Of a stretch of 64,000 bases of DNA, positions 49,262-57,561 are shown piece by piece. The translations under genes were made by a program, and so were the position numbers. Source of the DNA: Actinomadura rifamycini DSM 43936 (GTDB lineage: Bacteria; Actinomycetota; Actinomycetes; Streptosporangiales; Streptosporangiaceae); assembly GCF_000425065.1 (NCBI RefSeq), contig NZ_AULB01000037.1, forward strand, positions 1 to 64,000. The letters run 5' to 3'. Each line of letters begins with the position of its first letter. The first letter of the stretch is position 1. Under the pieces are notes generated by a model that worked only from the letters and a program-made list of their open reading frames with translations, was not told the DNA's origin and searched no databases.

Positions 49262-50218
49262 ATGAACACCGCGACCAAGCTGGGGGCGTACGCCCTGGGC
49301 CTGGCCGCCGTCTTCGGCGGCGCCCTCGGGGCCGGCAACGTGACCGGTCCCGTGGGCGCGGCCCCGGAGACGGAGAGCCACGGACACGGAGAGCAGGGCG
49401 GCCACGGCGGGCACGCGGCCGGCGCGGCGGCGCCGGGCGGGCTCCAGGTGTCCGAGGACGGCTACACCCTGGCGCCCCGGCGGACGACCGTCGAGGCCGG
49501 GGAGAAGACGGACTTCTCCTTCACGATCAACGGACCGGACGGCCGGCCCGTCACCGGGTTCGAGCCGCTGCACGGCGAGCGGCTGCACCTGATCGTCGCG
49601 CGCCGCGACCTGTCGGGGTTCCAGCACCTGCACCCGACGCTGGCGAACGGCGTCTGGACGGTGCCGCTGACCCTGCCGGACGCGGGCGTCTACCGGTTCT
49701 TCACCGACTTCAAGCCCACCGGGGCGGCGCGCCAGTACACGCTGGGCACCGACATCACCGCCCCCGGCGACCTGCGGCCCGTCCCGCTGCCGGAGCCCGC
49801 GCAGACGGCGAAGGCGGACGGCTACGAGGTGCGGCTCACCGGCGGGCTCGTCCCCGGGAAGAGCAGCGAGCTGACGCTGACCGTCAGCAAGGACGGACGG
49901 CCGGTCGACGACCTCCAGCCGTACCTGGAGGCGTACGGGCACCTGGTCGCGCTGCGGTCGGGCGACCTCGCCTACCTGCACGTCCACCCGGACGGCGAGC
50001 CCGGCGACGGGACGACGCGGCCGGGGCCGGAGATCACGTTCTTCGCGGAGGCGCCGAGCGCGGGCGCGTACCGGCTCTACCTGGACTTCAAGCACGGCGA
50101 CAAGGTCCGGACGGCCGAGTTCACCGTGCACGCGGGCAACGCGGCGCTCCCCGCCGACGAGCCGGCCGGGCCCCGCGAGGGCGGCGAGCCCGACGACGGC
50201 CACGGCCACACCCACTAG
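49262..50218 (+). CDS. Secreted His-rich copper-associated protein
   Basis: 318 aa. An N-terminal hydrophobic segment (TKLGAYALGLAAVFGGALG) is followed by a His cluster (ESHGHGEQGGHGGHAAG), two beta-sandwich-like repeats with FQHLHPTL and YLHVHPDG at equivalent positions, and a His-rich end GHGHTH. The repeats suggest a duplicated domain binding copper extracellularly. ATG at 49262 has GGAG 9 bases upstream and starts directly at the signal segment. It lies between copZ and copA. Confidence 0.85.
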   Translation: MNTATKLGAYALGLAAVFGGALGAGNVTGPVGAAPETESHGHGEQGGHGGHAAGAAAPGGLQVSEDGYTLAPRRTTVEAGEKTDFSFTINGPDGRPVTGFEPLHGERLHLIVARRDLSGFQHLHPTLANGVWTVPLTLPDAGVYRFFTDFKPTGAARQYTLGTDITAPGDLRPVPLPEPAQTAKADGYEVRLTGGLVPGKSSELTLTVSKDGRPVDDLQPYLEAYGHLVALRSGDLAYLHVHPDGEPGDGTTRPGPEITFFAEAPSAGAYRLYLDFKHGDKVRTAEFTVHAGNAALPADEPAGPREGGEPDDGHGHTH

Positions 50219-50247
50219 CGACACGAGACACGAGCGAGGGAGGGGCG

Positions 50248-52557
50248 ATGACGACCGGCGCAGATTCCGGACGCGTCGAGCTGGCGATCGGCGGGATGAC
50301 GTGCGCCTCGTGCGCCGCCCGCATCGAGAAGAAGCTCAACCGGATGGACGGGGTGACCGCGACCGTCAACTACGCCACCGAGAAGGCGAAGGTCGAGTTC
50401 ACCGGGGACGTCACCCCGGACGACCTGATCGCGACGGTGGTGAAGACCGGGTACACGGCGGAGCTGCCGCCGCCGCCGAAGGCCGCGGGGGCGGCCCCGG
50501 AGGCGGCGGAGCCCGCCGACGAGTTGGCACCGCTGCGGCAGCGGCTGGTCACCTCGGTGGTGCTGGCCGTGCCGGTGATCGCGATGGCGATGGTCCCGGC
50601 GCTGCAGTTCGAGTACTGGCAGTGGCTGTCGCTGACGCTGGCCGCGCCGGTGGTCGTGTACGCGGGGTGGCCGTTCCACAAGGCCGCGTGGACGAACCTG
50701 CGGCACGGCGCGGCGACCATGGACACGCTCGTCTCGATGGGGACGCTCGCCGCGTTCGGCTGGTCGCTGTGGGCGCTGTTCTTCGGGACGGCCGGGGAGC
50801 CGGGCGTCAAGCACGGGTTCGAGTTCTCGATGACCCGCTCGGTCGGCTCGATGAACATCTACCTCGAGGCGGCCGCGGGCGTCATCGCGTTCATCCTCGC
50901 GGGCCGGTACTTCGAGGCGCGGTCCAAGCGGCGGGCGGGCGCGGCGCTGCGGGCGCTGCTGGAGCTCGGCGCGAAGGAGGTGTCGGTCGTCCGGGACGGC
51001 CGGGAGGAGCGGATCCCGGTCGAGGACCTGGCGGTCGGCGACCTGTTCGTCGTCCGTCCGGGCGAGAAGATCGCGACGGACGGGACGGTCGAGGAGGGCT
51101 CGTCCGCGGTGGACGCGTCGCTGCTGACCGGGGAGTCGGTGCCGGTGGAGGTGGCGCCGGGCGACGCGGTGACGGGCGCGACGGTGAACGCGGGCGGACG
51201 GCTGCTGGTGCGGGCGTCGCGGGTCGGCGCGGACACGCGGCTCGCGCAGATGGCGCGGCTCGTGGAGGACGCGCAGACCGGCAAGGCGCAGGTGCAGCGG
51301 CTCGCCGACCGGATCTCGGGCATCTTCGTCCCGATCGTGATCGCGCTGGCGGTCGCGACGCTGGGCTTCTGGATCGGGACGGGCGTCGGCGCGGCGGCCG
51401 CGTTCACCGCGGGGGTCGCGGTGCTGATCATCGCCTGCCCGTGCGCGCTGGGGCTCGCGACGCCGACGGCGCTGATGGTCGGGACGGGGCGCGGCGCGCA
51501 GCTCGGGATCCTGATCAAGGGTCCGGAGGTGCTGGAGTCGACGCGGACGATCGACACGGTCGTCCTCGACAAGACGGGCACGGTCACGACCGGGAAGATG
51601 GCGCTGGTGGACGTCGTCACGGCGGAGGGCGTCGCGGCGGACGAGGCGCTCCGGCTGGCGGGGGCGCTGGAGGACGCGTCGGAGCACCCGATCGCGCAGG
51701 CGATCGCGCGGGGCGCGCGGGAGCGGGCCGGCGCGCTCGGGACGGTCGAGGACTTCGCGAACGTCGAGGGCCTGGGCGTCCAGGGCGTGGTGGACGGGCG
51801 CGGCGTGCTCGTCGGGCGGCCGCGGCTGCTGGAGGAGTGGTCGCAGCACCTGACGCCGGAGCTGGAGCGGGCGATGGCGGACGCGCGGGCGCTCGGGCAC
51901 ACGGCGGTCGCGGTCGGCTGGGACGGCGCGGCGCGCGCGGTCCTGACGGTCGCGGACGAGGTGAAGCCGACGTCGGCGGAGGCGGTGCGGCGGTTCCGCG
52001 ACCTGGGGCTGCGGCCGGTGCTGCTGACGGGCGACAACGCGGCCGTGGCGCGCACGGTGGCGGACGCCGTCGGGATCGACGAGGTCATCGCGGACGTCCT
52101 GCCGAAGGACAAGGTCGACGTCGTGAAGCGGCTGCAGGGCGAGGGCCGGACGGTCGCGATGGTCGGGGACGGCGTGAACGACGCGGCGGCGCTCGCGCAG
52201 GCCGATCTGGGCCTGGCGATGGGCACCGGGACGGACGTGGCGATCGAGGCGTCGGACCTGACGCTGGTGCGCGGCGACCTGCGGGCGGCGGCGGACGCGA
52301 TCCGGCTGTCGCGGCGCACGCTGCGGACGATCAAGGGGAACCTGTTCTGGGCGTTCGCCTACAACGTGGCGGCGCTGCCGCTGGCGGCGGCGGGCCTGCT
52401 CAGCCCGATGATCGCGGGCGGGGCGATGGCGTTCTCCTCGGTGTTCGTGGTGAGCAACAGCCTGCGGCTGCGCCGGTTCCGGGCGCTCGCCGACGACGCC
52501 GGGGCGGTGCCGGCGTCCGCGGCGCCGGAGCGGCCGAAGGTCCCGGCGGCGAGCTGA
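50248..52557 (+). CDS. copA: Copper-exporting P1B-type ATPase
   Basis: 769 aa. N-terminal HMA domain with GMTCASCAARIEKK, about eight membrane helices, TGES in the actuator domain, CPCALGLATPTAL in the sixth helix (Cu+ selectivity), phosphorylation motif DKTGTVTTGK, SEHPIAQAI in the nucleotide domain and GDGVNDAAAL. It pumps Cu(I) out of the cytoplasm. ATG 27 bases after the secreted protein gene, preceded by GAGGGAGGGG. Confidence 0.97.
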   Translation: MTTGADSGRVELAIGGMTCASCAARIEKKLNRMDGVTATVNYATEKAKVEFTGDVTPDDLIATVVKTGYTAELPPPPKAAGAAPEAAEPADELAPLRQRLVTSVVLAVPVIAMAMVPALQFEYWQWLSLTLAAPVVVYAGWPFHKAAWTNLRHGAATMDTLVSMGTLAAFGWSLWALFFGTAGEPGVKHGFEFSMTRSVGSMNIYLEAAAGVIAFILAGRYFEARSKRRAGAALRALLELGAKEVSVVRDGREERIPVEDLAVGDLFVVRPGEKIATDGTVEEGSSAVDASLLTGESVPVEVAPGDAVTGATVNAGGRLLVRASRVGADTRLAQMARLVEDAQTGKAQVQRLADRISGIFVPIVIALAVATLGFWIGTGVGAAAAFTAGVAVLIIACPCALGLATPTALMVGTGRGAQLGILIKGPEVLESTRTIDTVVLDKTGTVTTGKMALVDVVTAEGVAADEALRLAGALEDASEHPIAQAIARGARERAGALGTVEDFANVEGLGVQGVVDGRGVLVGRPRLLEEWSQHLTPELERAMADARALGHTAVAVGWDGAARAVLTVADEVKPTSAEAVRRFRDLGLRPVLLTGDNAAVARTVADAVGIDEVIADVLPKDKVDVVKRLQGEGRTVAMVGDGVNDAAALAQADLGLAMGTGTDVAIEASDLTLVRGDLRAAADAIRLSRRTLRTIKGNLFWAFAYNVAALPLAAAGLLSPMIAGGAMAFSSVFVVSNSLRLRRFRALADDAGAVPASAAPERPKVPAAS

Positions 52558-52575
52558 GCGCACGGCACGCGGGAG

Positions 52576-52603
52576 CGCGCGGTCCCCTCGCGGGGGCCGC
52601 GCG
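52576..52603. terminator. Bidirectional terminator between copA and marR
   Basis: CGCGCGG-T-CCCC against GGGGG-CCGCGCG around a short loop, between convergent stops at 52557 and 52613. Confidence 0.6.
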
Positions 52604-52612
52604 TTCGCGCGT

Positions 52613-53026
52613 TCAGCGGGCGCGCAGCCGGTGGACGAGCGGGGCGAGCGCCGGGTCGGCGCCGGCCTCGTCGAGCGCGGCGCTGAGTTCGGCCCGGTAG
52701 GCGGGGGTCGCCTTGTCGTGCAGCGCCCGGCCCTCGTCGGTGATCACCGTGTAGACGCCGCGGCGGTCGTCCGGGCAGTGGTCGCGGCGGGTCAGCCCGG
52801 CCTTCTCGAGGCGGGTGACGAGGCGGCTGACCGAGCTCTGGTTGAGGCCGATGAGGTCGGCGAGTTCCTGCATGCGCAGCTCACCGTCCTCGGCGAGGGC
52901 GAGGCGGCAGAGGGCCCAGTACTCGGAGAGCCCGATGCCGTGCCGCTGCAGTGCCTTGGCGAGCCGGTGCTCGATGCGTCCGTAGAGGGTCACGACGTCG
53001 TCCCAGCACTGGTCGTCCGTCCGCAT
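52613..53026 (-). CDS. MarR-family regulator
   Basis: 137 aa. Winged helix with ELRMQELADLIGLNQSSVSR as recognition region and DDRRGVYTVITDEG as wing. MarR proteins bind palindromes as dimers and release DNA on sensing phenolics or oxidants. It is divergent from the RidA and ene-reductase genes, which are its probable targets, with repeats between them. ATG at 53026. Confidence 0.92.
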   Translation of the reverse strand: MRTDDQCWDDVVTLYGRIEHRLAKALQRHGIGLSEYWALCRLALAEDGELRMQELADLIGLNQSSVSRLVTRLEKAGLTRRDHCPDDRRGVYTVITDEGRALHDKATPAYRAELSAALDEAGADPALAPLVHRLRAR

Positions 53027-53084
53027 TGTTTCGCCACCCCGGTCTTTCCCGTCTTGACAACAGCGTACCGCCGCAACCAATATG

Positions 53085-53115
53085 CATGCACATACAGAAC
53101 ATGCAAGTACATACA
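53085..53115. promoter_or_regulatory. Operator candidate between marR and ridA
   Basis: CATGCACATACA (53085-53096) and CATGCAAGTACATACA (53100-53115) are near-direct repeats in an AT-rich patch that also contains the palindrome TGCATGCA. They lie about 15 bases before the ridA start and its ribosome site. Confidence 0.55.
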
Positions 53116-53130
53116 TCTAAGGAGGGCGAC

Positions 53131-53514
53131 GTGATCGAGCGCATCGCCACCGCGCCGGACTGGTACGAGCCGTACAAGATCTCCCAGGCGATCCGGGCGA
53201 ACGGCTTCATCCACGTCTCCGGCCAGGCCGGCATCGACGAGCGGGGCCGGACGGTCCCCGGCGGCTTCCTCGAGCAGGGGCGGCAGGCGTTCCGGAACGT
53301 GCGGCGGGTGCTGAACGAGGCCGGGGCCGACCTCACCGACGTCGTCAAGATCGGGATCTTCGTGCGGGACATGGCCGCCGACCTGGACGACGTCATCAAG
53401 CTCCGCGCGGAGTTCCTCAGCGAGCCCTACCCCGCCGACACGCTCCTGGAGGTCTCCTCGCTCGCGCAGCCGGACTGGCGCATCGAGGTCGAAGCCACGG
53501 CCGTCGCCCGCTGA
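53131..53514 (+). CDS. RidA/YjgF-family protein
   Basis: 127 aa. The trimeric RidA fold is indicated by ISQAIRANGFIHVSGQAGID, QAFRNVRRVLNEAGADLTDV and VEATAVAR. Some members deaminate reactive enamines/imines. GTG start behind AAGGAGGGCGAC. It is followed 30 bases later by an ene-reductase, so both may handle one reactive carbonyl or imine. Confidence 0.9.
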   Translation: MIERIATAPDWYEPYKISQAIRANGFIHVSGQAGIDERGRTVPGGFLEQGRQAFRNVRRVLNEAGADLTDVVKIGIFVRDMAADLDDVIKLRAEFLSEPYPADTLLEVSSLAQPDWRIEVEATAVAR

Positions 53515-53544
53515 ACGCCCCCACCACGGAAGAGGACAGAGACC

Positions 53545-54624
53545 ATGAGCGACCTCCTGCGCCCCTACGCGGGCCCGCACCTCGACCTCCCCAACCGGAT
53601 CGCGATGGCGCCGATGACGCGCGGCCGGGCGGACGACGCGACCGGCGTCCCGAACCCGCTGGCCGCCGAGTACTACGCGCAGCGGGCCGGTGCCGGGCTC
53701 ATCGTGTCCGAGGGCATCTGGCCGAACCCGTTCGGCAAGGGCGGGCCCGGCATCCCCGGCCTGGCGACGGACGCCCAGGTCGAGGGGTGGCGCGCGGTGA
53801 CCGGCGCCGTGCACGCGGCGGGCGGCCGGATCTTCGCGCAGCTCTGGCACGTCGGGCGGATGACGCACCCGCTGACGCTCCCGGACGGCGCGCCGCCCGT
53901 CGCGCCGTCGGCCGTCCGGATCGAGTCGGCGCCGGTCTTCACCCGCGAGGGCATGGTCGAGCACGTGGTGCCGCGCCCGCTGACGACCGCCGAGGCGGAG
54001 GCGACGATCGCGGACTTCGCCAACGAGGCGCGGGCGGCGATCCGGGCCGGGTTCGACGGCGTCGAGGTGCACGGCGCGAACGGGTACCTGATCCAGCAGT
54101 TCCTCGCCGAGAACACGAACCGGCGGACCGACCGGTTCGGCGGCTCGGCGTCCGGACGGCTGCGGTTCGCGCTCGACGTCGTCGAGGCCGTCGCGGACGC
54201 GGTCGGCCCGGAGCGCACGGGCCTGCGGATCTCGCCCGGCAACCCGGAGAACGAGATCGCCGAGGAGGACCCGCAAGCGACGTACCGGGCGCTCGTGGAC
54301 GCCCTGGAGCCGCGCGGCCTCGCGTACCTGCACGTCATCGAGCGCGGGGCGTACGGGGCGCTCGCCGACCTGCGGCCGCGCTGGTCGGGCACGCTGATCG
54401 GCAACTACAACGGGCCGGAGCCGACCGCGCGGCGGGCCGGGGAGGAGGCGCTCGCGGCCGGCCTCGCGGACGTCTTCTCGTTCGGCCGCCTGTTCATCGC
54501 GAACCCCGACCTGCCGCGGCGCTTCGCCGCGGACGCCCCGCTCGCGCAGTACGACCCCCGGCTGATCTACGGGGGCGGCGCGGAGGGCTACACCGACTAC
54601 CCGGCGCTGGCGCCGACGTACTGA
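53545..54624 (+). CDS. Old Yellow Enzyme-type ene-reductase (alkene reductase)
   Basis: 359 aa, an FMN TIM barrel. NRIAMAPMTRGRA near the N-terminus, QLWHVGRMTHP, HGANGYLIQQFLAENTNRRT with the substrate-binding His/Asn pair, and SFGRLFIANPDLPRRF at the phosphate-binding end identify the NemA/XenA group. It reduces activated C=C bonds or nitro compounds with NAD(P)H. It overlaps the convergent VOC gene by 28 bases. Confidence 0.93.
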   Translation: MSDLLRPYAGPHLDLPNRIAMAPMTRGRADDATGVPNPLAAEYYAQRAGAGLIVSEGIWPNPFGKGGPGIPGLATDAQVEGWRAVTGAVHAAGGRIFAQLWHVGRMTHPLTLPDGAPPVAPSAVRIESAPVFTREGMVEHVVPRPLTTAEAEATIADFANEARAAIRAGFDGVEVHGANGYLIQQFLAENTNRRTDRFGGSASGRLRFALDVVEAVADAVGPERTGLRISPGNPENEIAEEDPQATYRALVDALEPRGLAYLHVIERGAYGALADLRPRWSGTLIGNYNGPEPTARRAGEEALAAGLADVFSFGRLFIANPDLPRRFAADAPLAQYDPRLIYGGGAEGYTDYPALAPTY

Positions 54625-55022
54625 TCGGCGAACGCGCCCGTCGGGGCGATCGGCGTGATGACGTCGATCAGGACGCCGTCCGGGTCGGCCACGATGAAGT
54701 GGCGCTGCCCGAAGTCCTCGTCGCGCAGCGGCAGCTCGGGCGACAGCCCGCCCCGGACGACGAGCCGGTCCCACTCGGCGTCGACGTCCTCGACCTCGAA
54801 GTTGAGCAGCAGGCCCCGGACGGGCGCGCGGTACGCCTCGGGCAGCGTCGGGTGCGCGTGGTCGAGGAGCGCCAGCTCGTACGGGAGCGGGCCGGGCCGG
54901 CGGAGGCTGACGTACCAGTCGGCCTCGAAGGTCGCCTCGAAGCCGAACAGCCGGGTGTAGAAGTCGCGCGACTCGGCGATGCGGGAGGTGCAGATCACCG
55001 GATAGAAGCTGGTCAGGCGCAT
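54597..55022 (-). CDS. VOC/glyoxalase-family protein
   Basis: 141 aa. Two beta-alpha-beta-beta-beta modules: RIAESRDFYTRLFGFEATFE and VRGLLLNFEVEDVDAEWDRL, then FGQRHFIVADPDGVLIDVI. Metal ligands are partly present (His, Glu), so it could be a dioxygenase-like, resistance or lyase protein. It is divergent from a TetR gene, with twin palindromes covering both promoters. Confidence 0.87.
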   Translation of the reverse strand: MRLTSFYPVICTSRIAESRDFYTRLFGFEATFEADWYVSLRRPGPLPYELALLDHAHPTLPEAYRAPVRGLLLNFEVEDVDAEWDRLVVRGGLSPELPLRDEDFGQRHFIVADPDGVLIDVITPIAPTGAFADQYVGASAG

Positions 55023-55035
55023 GGCGTTCCCTTTC

Positions 55036-55083
55036 ACATACCGTCGGTATGTCAAGTACGCTATTCACGTACCGTCGGTATGT
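55036..55083. promoter_or_regulatory. Twin TetR operators
   Basis: ACATACCGTCGGTATGT (55036-55052) and ACGTACCGTCGGTATGT (55067-55083) share ATACCG-T-CGGTAT-type dyads spaced 31 bp centre to centre, about three helical turns, between the divergent VOC and TetR genes. Confidence 0.85.
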
Positions 55084-55098
55084 CAACGAGGGAGCGCG

Positions 55099-55689
55099 AT
55101 GGACGGCGTCCGGAGCAGGCGGCGCGAGCAGACCCGGCGGGCGCTGCTGCGCGAGGGCAGGCGCCTCTTCACCGAACGGGGCTACGGGGCGGTCGGGCTC
55201 GCGGAGATCGTCGCCGCCGCCGACGTGACCAAGGGCGCGCTCTACCACCACTTCGAGAGCAAGGGCGCCCTGTTCCGGGAGGTGCTGCGGGAGGTGCAGG
55301 ACGAGGTCGCGGCGCGCGTCGCGGCGTCGGCCGACGCCGAAGCGGACCCGTGGGACCGGCTGCTCGCCGGGTGCCGCGCGTTCCTGGCCGCGAGCACCGC
55401 CCCGGACGTCCAGCGCGTCATGCTCGTGGACGGCCCGGCGGTGCTCGGCTGGACGGAGTGGCGCGCGATGGACGAGGCCGCGTCCGCGCGGCACCTCACG
55501 GACGCGCTGACCGGCCTGATGGAGCTCGGGACGATCGCGCCGCGGCCCGTCGAGCCGCTCGCGCGCCTGCTGTCGGGCGCGATGAACGAGGCCGCCCTGT
55601 GGCTCGCCGGCTCGGCGCGCCGCGACCGCGACCTGGACGACGCGTGGGACGCGCTCGCGCGGATGCTCGAAGCGTTCCGCGCCCGCTGA
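55099..55689 (+). CDS. TetR-family regulator
   Basis: 196 aa. HTH at about 10-58 with ERGYGAVGLAEIVAAADVTK and GALYHHFESKGALF. The C-terminal ligand domain is helical. ATG follows GAGGGAGCGCG. It almost certainly binds the twin palindromes directly upstream and controls itself and the VOC gene. Confidence 0.93.
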   Translation: MDGVRSRRREQTRRALLREGRRLFTERGYGAVGLAEIVAAADVTKGALYHHFESKGALFREVLREVQDEVAARVAASADAEADPWDRLLAGCRAFLAASTAPDVQRVMLVDGPAVLGWTEWRAMDEAASARHLTDALTGLMELGTIAPRPVEPLARLLSGAMNEAALWLAGSARRDRDLDDAWDALARMLEAFRAR

Positions 55690-55715
55690 TCAACTCGGGG
55701 CGCGCGTCCGGCCGG

Positions 55716-56324
55716 TCAGGCGGGGACGTCCCAGAACGCCAGCTCGTGGCGCATGCCTTCGAGGAAGAACCGCTCGGCGCGCTCGCGGTCGGTGCCGGAC
55801 TCGTCGATCATCTGGGCGCAGCGGCGGGTCAGGGCGGCGAAGCCGGGGTCGGCGTAAGTGTCGACCCAGCGGCGGTAGCGGGGCTCGGCGGGCGGGTCCT
55901 CCGCGAGGCGCAGGCCGAGCGTCGAGTACCCCCACATGCACGGGTACAGGGCGGCGAGGCCATCGGTGTAGGAGGCGGCGCTCTCCAGCAGGAACGCGGT
56001 GTAGGCGGCGCAGGCGGGGCCCTTCTCCGCCCCGTCGAGGTCGGCGCCGAACTCGCTGGACAGCGACCGGTGCAGCGCCAGCTCCTCGTGCAGGGTGGAG
56101 TGTGCGAGGTCGACGAGGTCGCCCAGGTGCGCGTCCGGGGCCTGCCAGGCGAGCCGGGCGAAGACGCGCGTGTAGTCGAGCAGGTAGAGGTAGTCCTGCT
56201 CCAGCCAGGAGCGGAACACCGCCTCGTCGAGGTCGCCGCGGGCGATCCCCGCGACGGTCGGGTGCCGAAGCTGCTCCTCGACCAGCGGCCGGCCGAGCTC
56301 CTCCAAGTGCGCCGCAAGACTCAT
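55716..56324 (-). CDS. tenA: TenA-family thiaminase II-like protein
   Basis: 202 aa. SWLEQDYLYLLDYTRVFARL near the N-terminus, LYPCMWGYSTLG with catalytic Cys129 and FFLEGMRHELAFWD with the C-terminal Glu identify TenA. It hydrolyses aminopyrimidine breakdown products of thiamine for salvage. No TPP riboswitch is visible here, unlike the transporter at 34051. It stands alone next to a TetR gene. Confidence 0.92.
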   Translation of the reverse strand: MSLAAHLEELGRPLVEEQLRHPTVAGIARGDLDEAVFRSWLEQDYLYLLDYTRVFARLAWQAPDAHLGDLVDLAHSTLHEELALHRSLSSEFGADLDGAEKGPACAAYTAFLLESAASYTDGLAALYPCMWGYSTLGLRLAEDPPAEPRYRRWVDTYADPGFAALTRRCAQMIDESGTDRERAERFFLEGMRHELAFWDVPA

Positions 56325-56856
56325 GCCCGGATTGTCCCATGTATGGGCCCGTCCCCCGCCGGAGCGGAACGGGACCGCCGCGATCGCGAGCGAAGCCGGG
56401 TTCGAGCTTGCGAGAACCTGATCGCGAGGCGAGCCCTCCGGGCGAGCCGGAGCGATGCAGCGATCGCCCGCGGTGCCCGTTGAAGGAAGGCCGCCTGGCG
56501 GCCTGACGCCGAGGGCGGCGCAGGAAGTAAAGACCAGGGCCCCGGCCGGGCGGTGCGGCCCGGCGGGGCCCTGATCGTGCGCCGATGTGCGGGTCGCCTC
56601 TCGGCGAAATGCGCAACACGGCTCCAGCCGAACGGTATTCCGTGAAGGCGTTAGGTGAGGCCCGGGGACACCAGGCACATCGGCTGTCCCGTACAACCGA
56701 CGGGACACCCCGGATTGTTCCCGGCGTCCGGCGGTCTACGCGTGATTGGTCCTGCGAGGTCACCGGCTTTTCCCGCGCCGCCGGGACCGGCCGGTCACCC
56801 GGATCCGTCCCGGCGGATCGCCGAAGGCCCGGCGGCGCAGGGGAAATACCTGCACA
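56325..56856. other. Intergenic region with hairpins and GCGAG-rich repeat-like DNA
   Basis: About 530 bases with no gene. From 56380 to 56510 runs of GATCGCGAG and GCGAGC-type words recur in both orientations, resembling the short interspersed gene-end repeats of actinomycetes. A GC hairpin lies at 56535-56573 (CAGGGCCCCG/CGGGGCCCTG). TGTCCCGT (56685-56692) and ACGGGACA (56700-56707) form a dyad upstream of the sigma gene that could be an operator. Confidence 0.5.
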
Positions 56857-57561
56857 ATGCTGCGGGTGACAAGGAAGTCGCGGGCGGTGCCCACGGAGCG
56901 CGACGCCGAGCTGAGCCGCGCCCTGCGCGCCGCTCAGGACGGCGACGAGTCCTCCTTCCGGCTGCTGTACCGCGACGTGCAGCCCCGGCTGCTCCGGTTC
57001 GCCGCCGCCATGGTCGGCGCCGACGCCGAGGACGTGACGTCCGAGGCGTGGCTGCAGATCGCGCGCGACCTGCCCGGCTTCCGCGGCGACCTGGACGGCT
57101 TCCGCGGCTGGACCGCGACGATCACCCGGCACCGCGCCCTCGACCAGCTCCGCCGCACCTCCCGGCGGCCCGCCACCGAACTGTCCGACGACGTCCTGGC
57201 CGCGCTGACGTCCGACGGCGACACCGAGGCGGACGCGCTGGACGGCCTCGCCACCCGGGACGCGCTGCGGCTGATCGCCGAACTGCCCCCCGACCAGGCC
57301 GAGGCGGTGCTGCTGCGGGTGGTGGTGGGGCTGGACGCCAAGACGGCGGGCAAGGTCGTCGGCAAGCGCCCCGGGGCGGTCCGGACGGCCGCGTACCGGG
57401 GGCTGCGGCGGCTCGCCGACCGGCTCGCCGCCGACGCCGGCACGGACACCGGCACCGAGGCCGGCACCGGGGCCGGCGCACCCGCTCGCCCGCGCACGGA
57501 ACCGCTCCCCCTCCTGCAGAGTGACAAAAGCGGCGGTACCGGCGCTGAAGGGGTGAGATGA
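56857..57561 (+). CDS. ECF-family RNA polymerase sigma factor
   Basis: 234 aa. Region 2 (about 25-95) with SSFRLLYRDVQPRLLRFAAA, DVTSEAWLQIARDL and WTATITRHRALDQLRR; region 4 (about 130-195) with ELPPDQAEAVLLRVVVGLDA and GAVRTAAYRGLRRLA. The C-terminal 40 residues are Gly/Thr/Ala-rich. It redirects RNA polymerase in response to an envelope or other signal. Its stop overlaps the next start as ATGA, so the membrane protein downstream is a likely anti-sigma partner. Confidence 0.9.
   Translation: MLRVTRKSRAVPTERDAELSRALRAAQDGDESSFRLLYRDVQPRLLRFAAAMVGADAEDVTSEAWLQIARDLPGFRGDLDGFRGWTATITRHRALDQLRRTSRRPATELSDDVLAALTSDGDTEADALDGLATRDALRLIAELPPDQAEAVLLRVVVGLDAKTAGKVVGKRPGAVRTAAYRGLRRLADRLAADAGTDTGTEAGTGAGAPARPRTEPLPLLQSDKSGGTGAEGVR

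Noticed and set aside
55716..56324. TPP riboswitch control of tenA
   Set aside because: No CTGAGA or GGGTAATGCC-type elements occur upstream of its start.
53787..56483. Long rightward frame across the ene-reductase and TetR genes
   Set aside because: Shadow frame of the true genes; its translation is low-complexity Arg/Gly/Ala.
56380..56520. Small protein gene in the GCGAG-rich stretch
   Set aside because: The frame has no start signal and its sequence is made of short repeated words in both orientations, more like an interspersed repeat.
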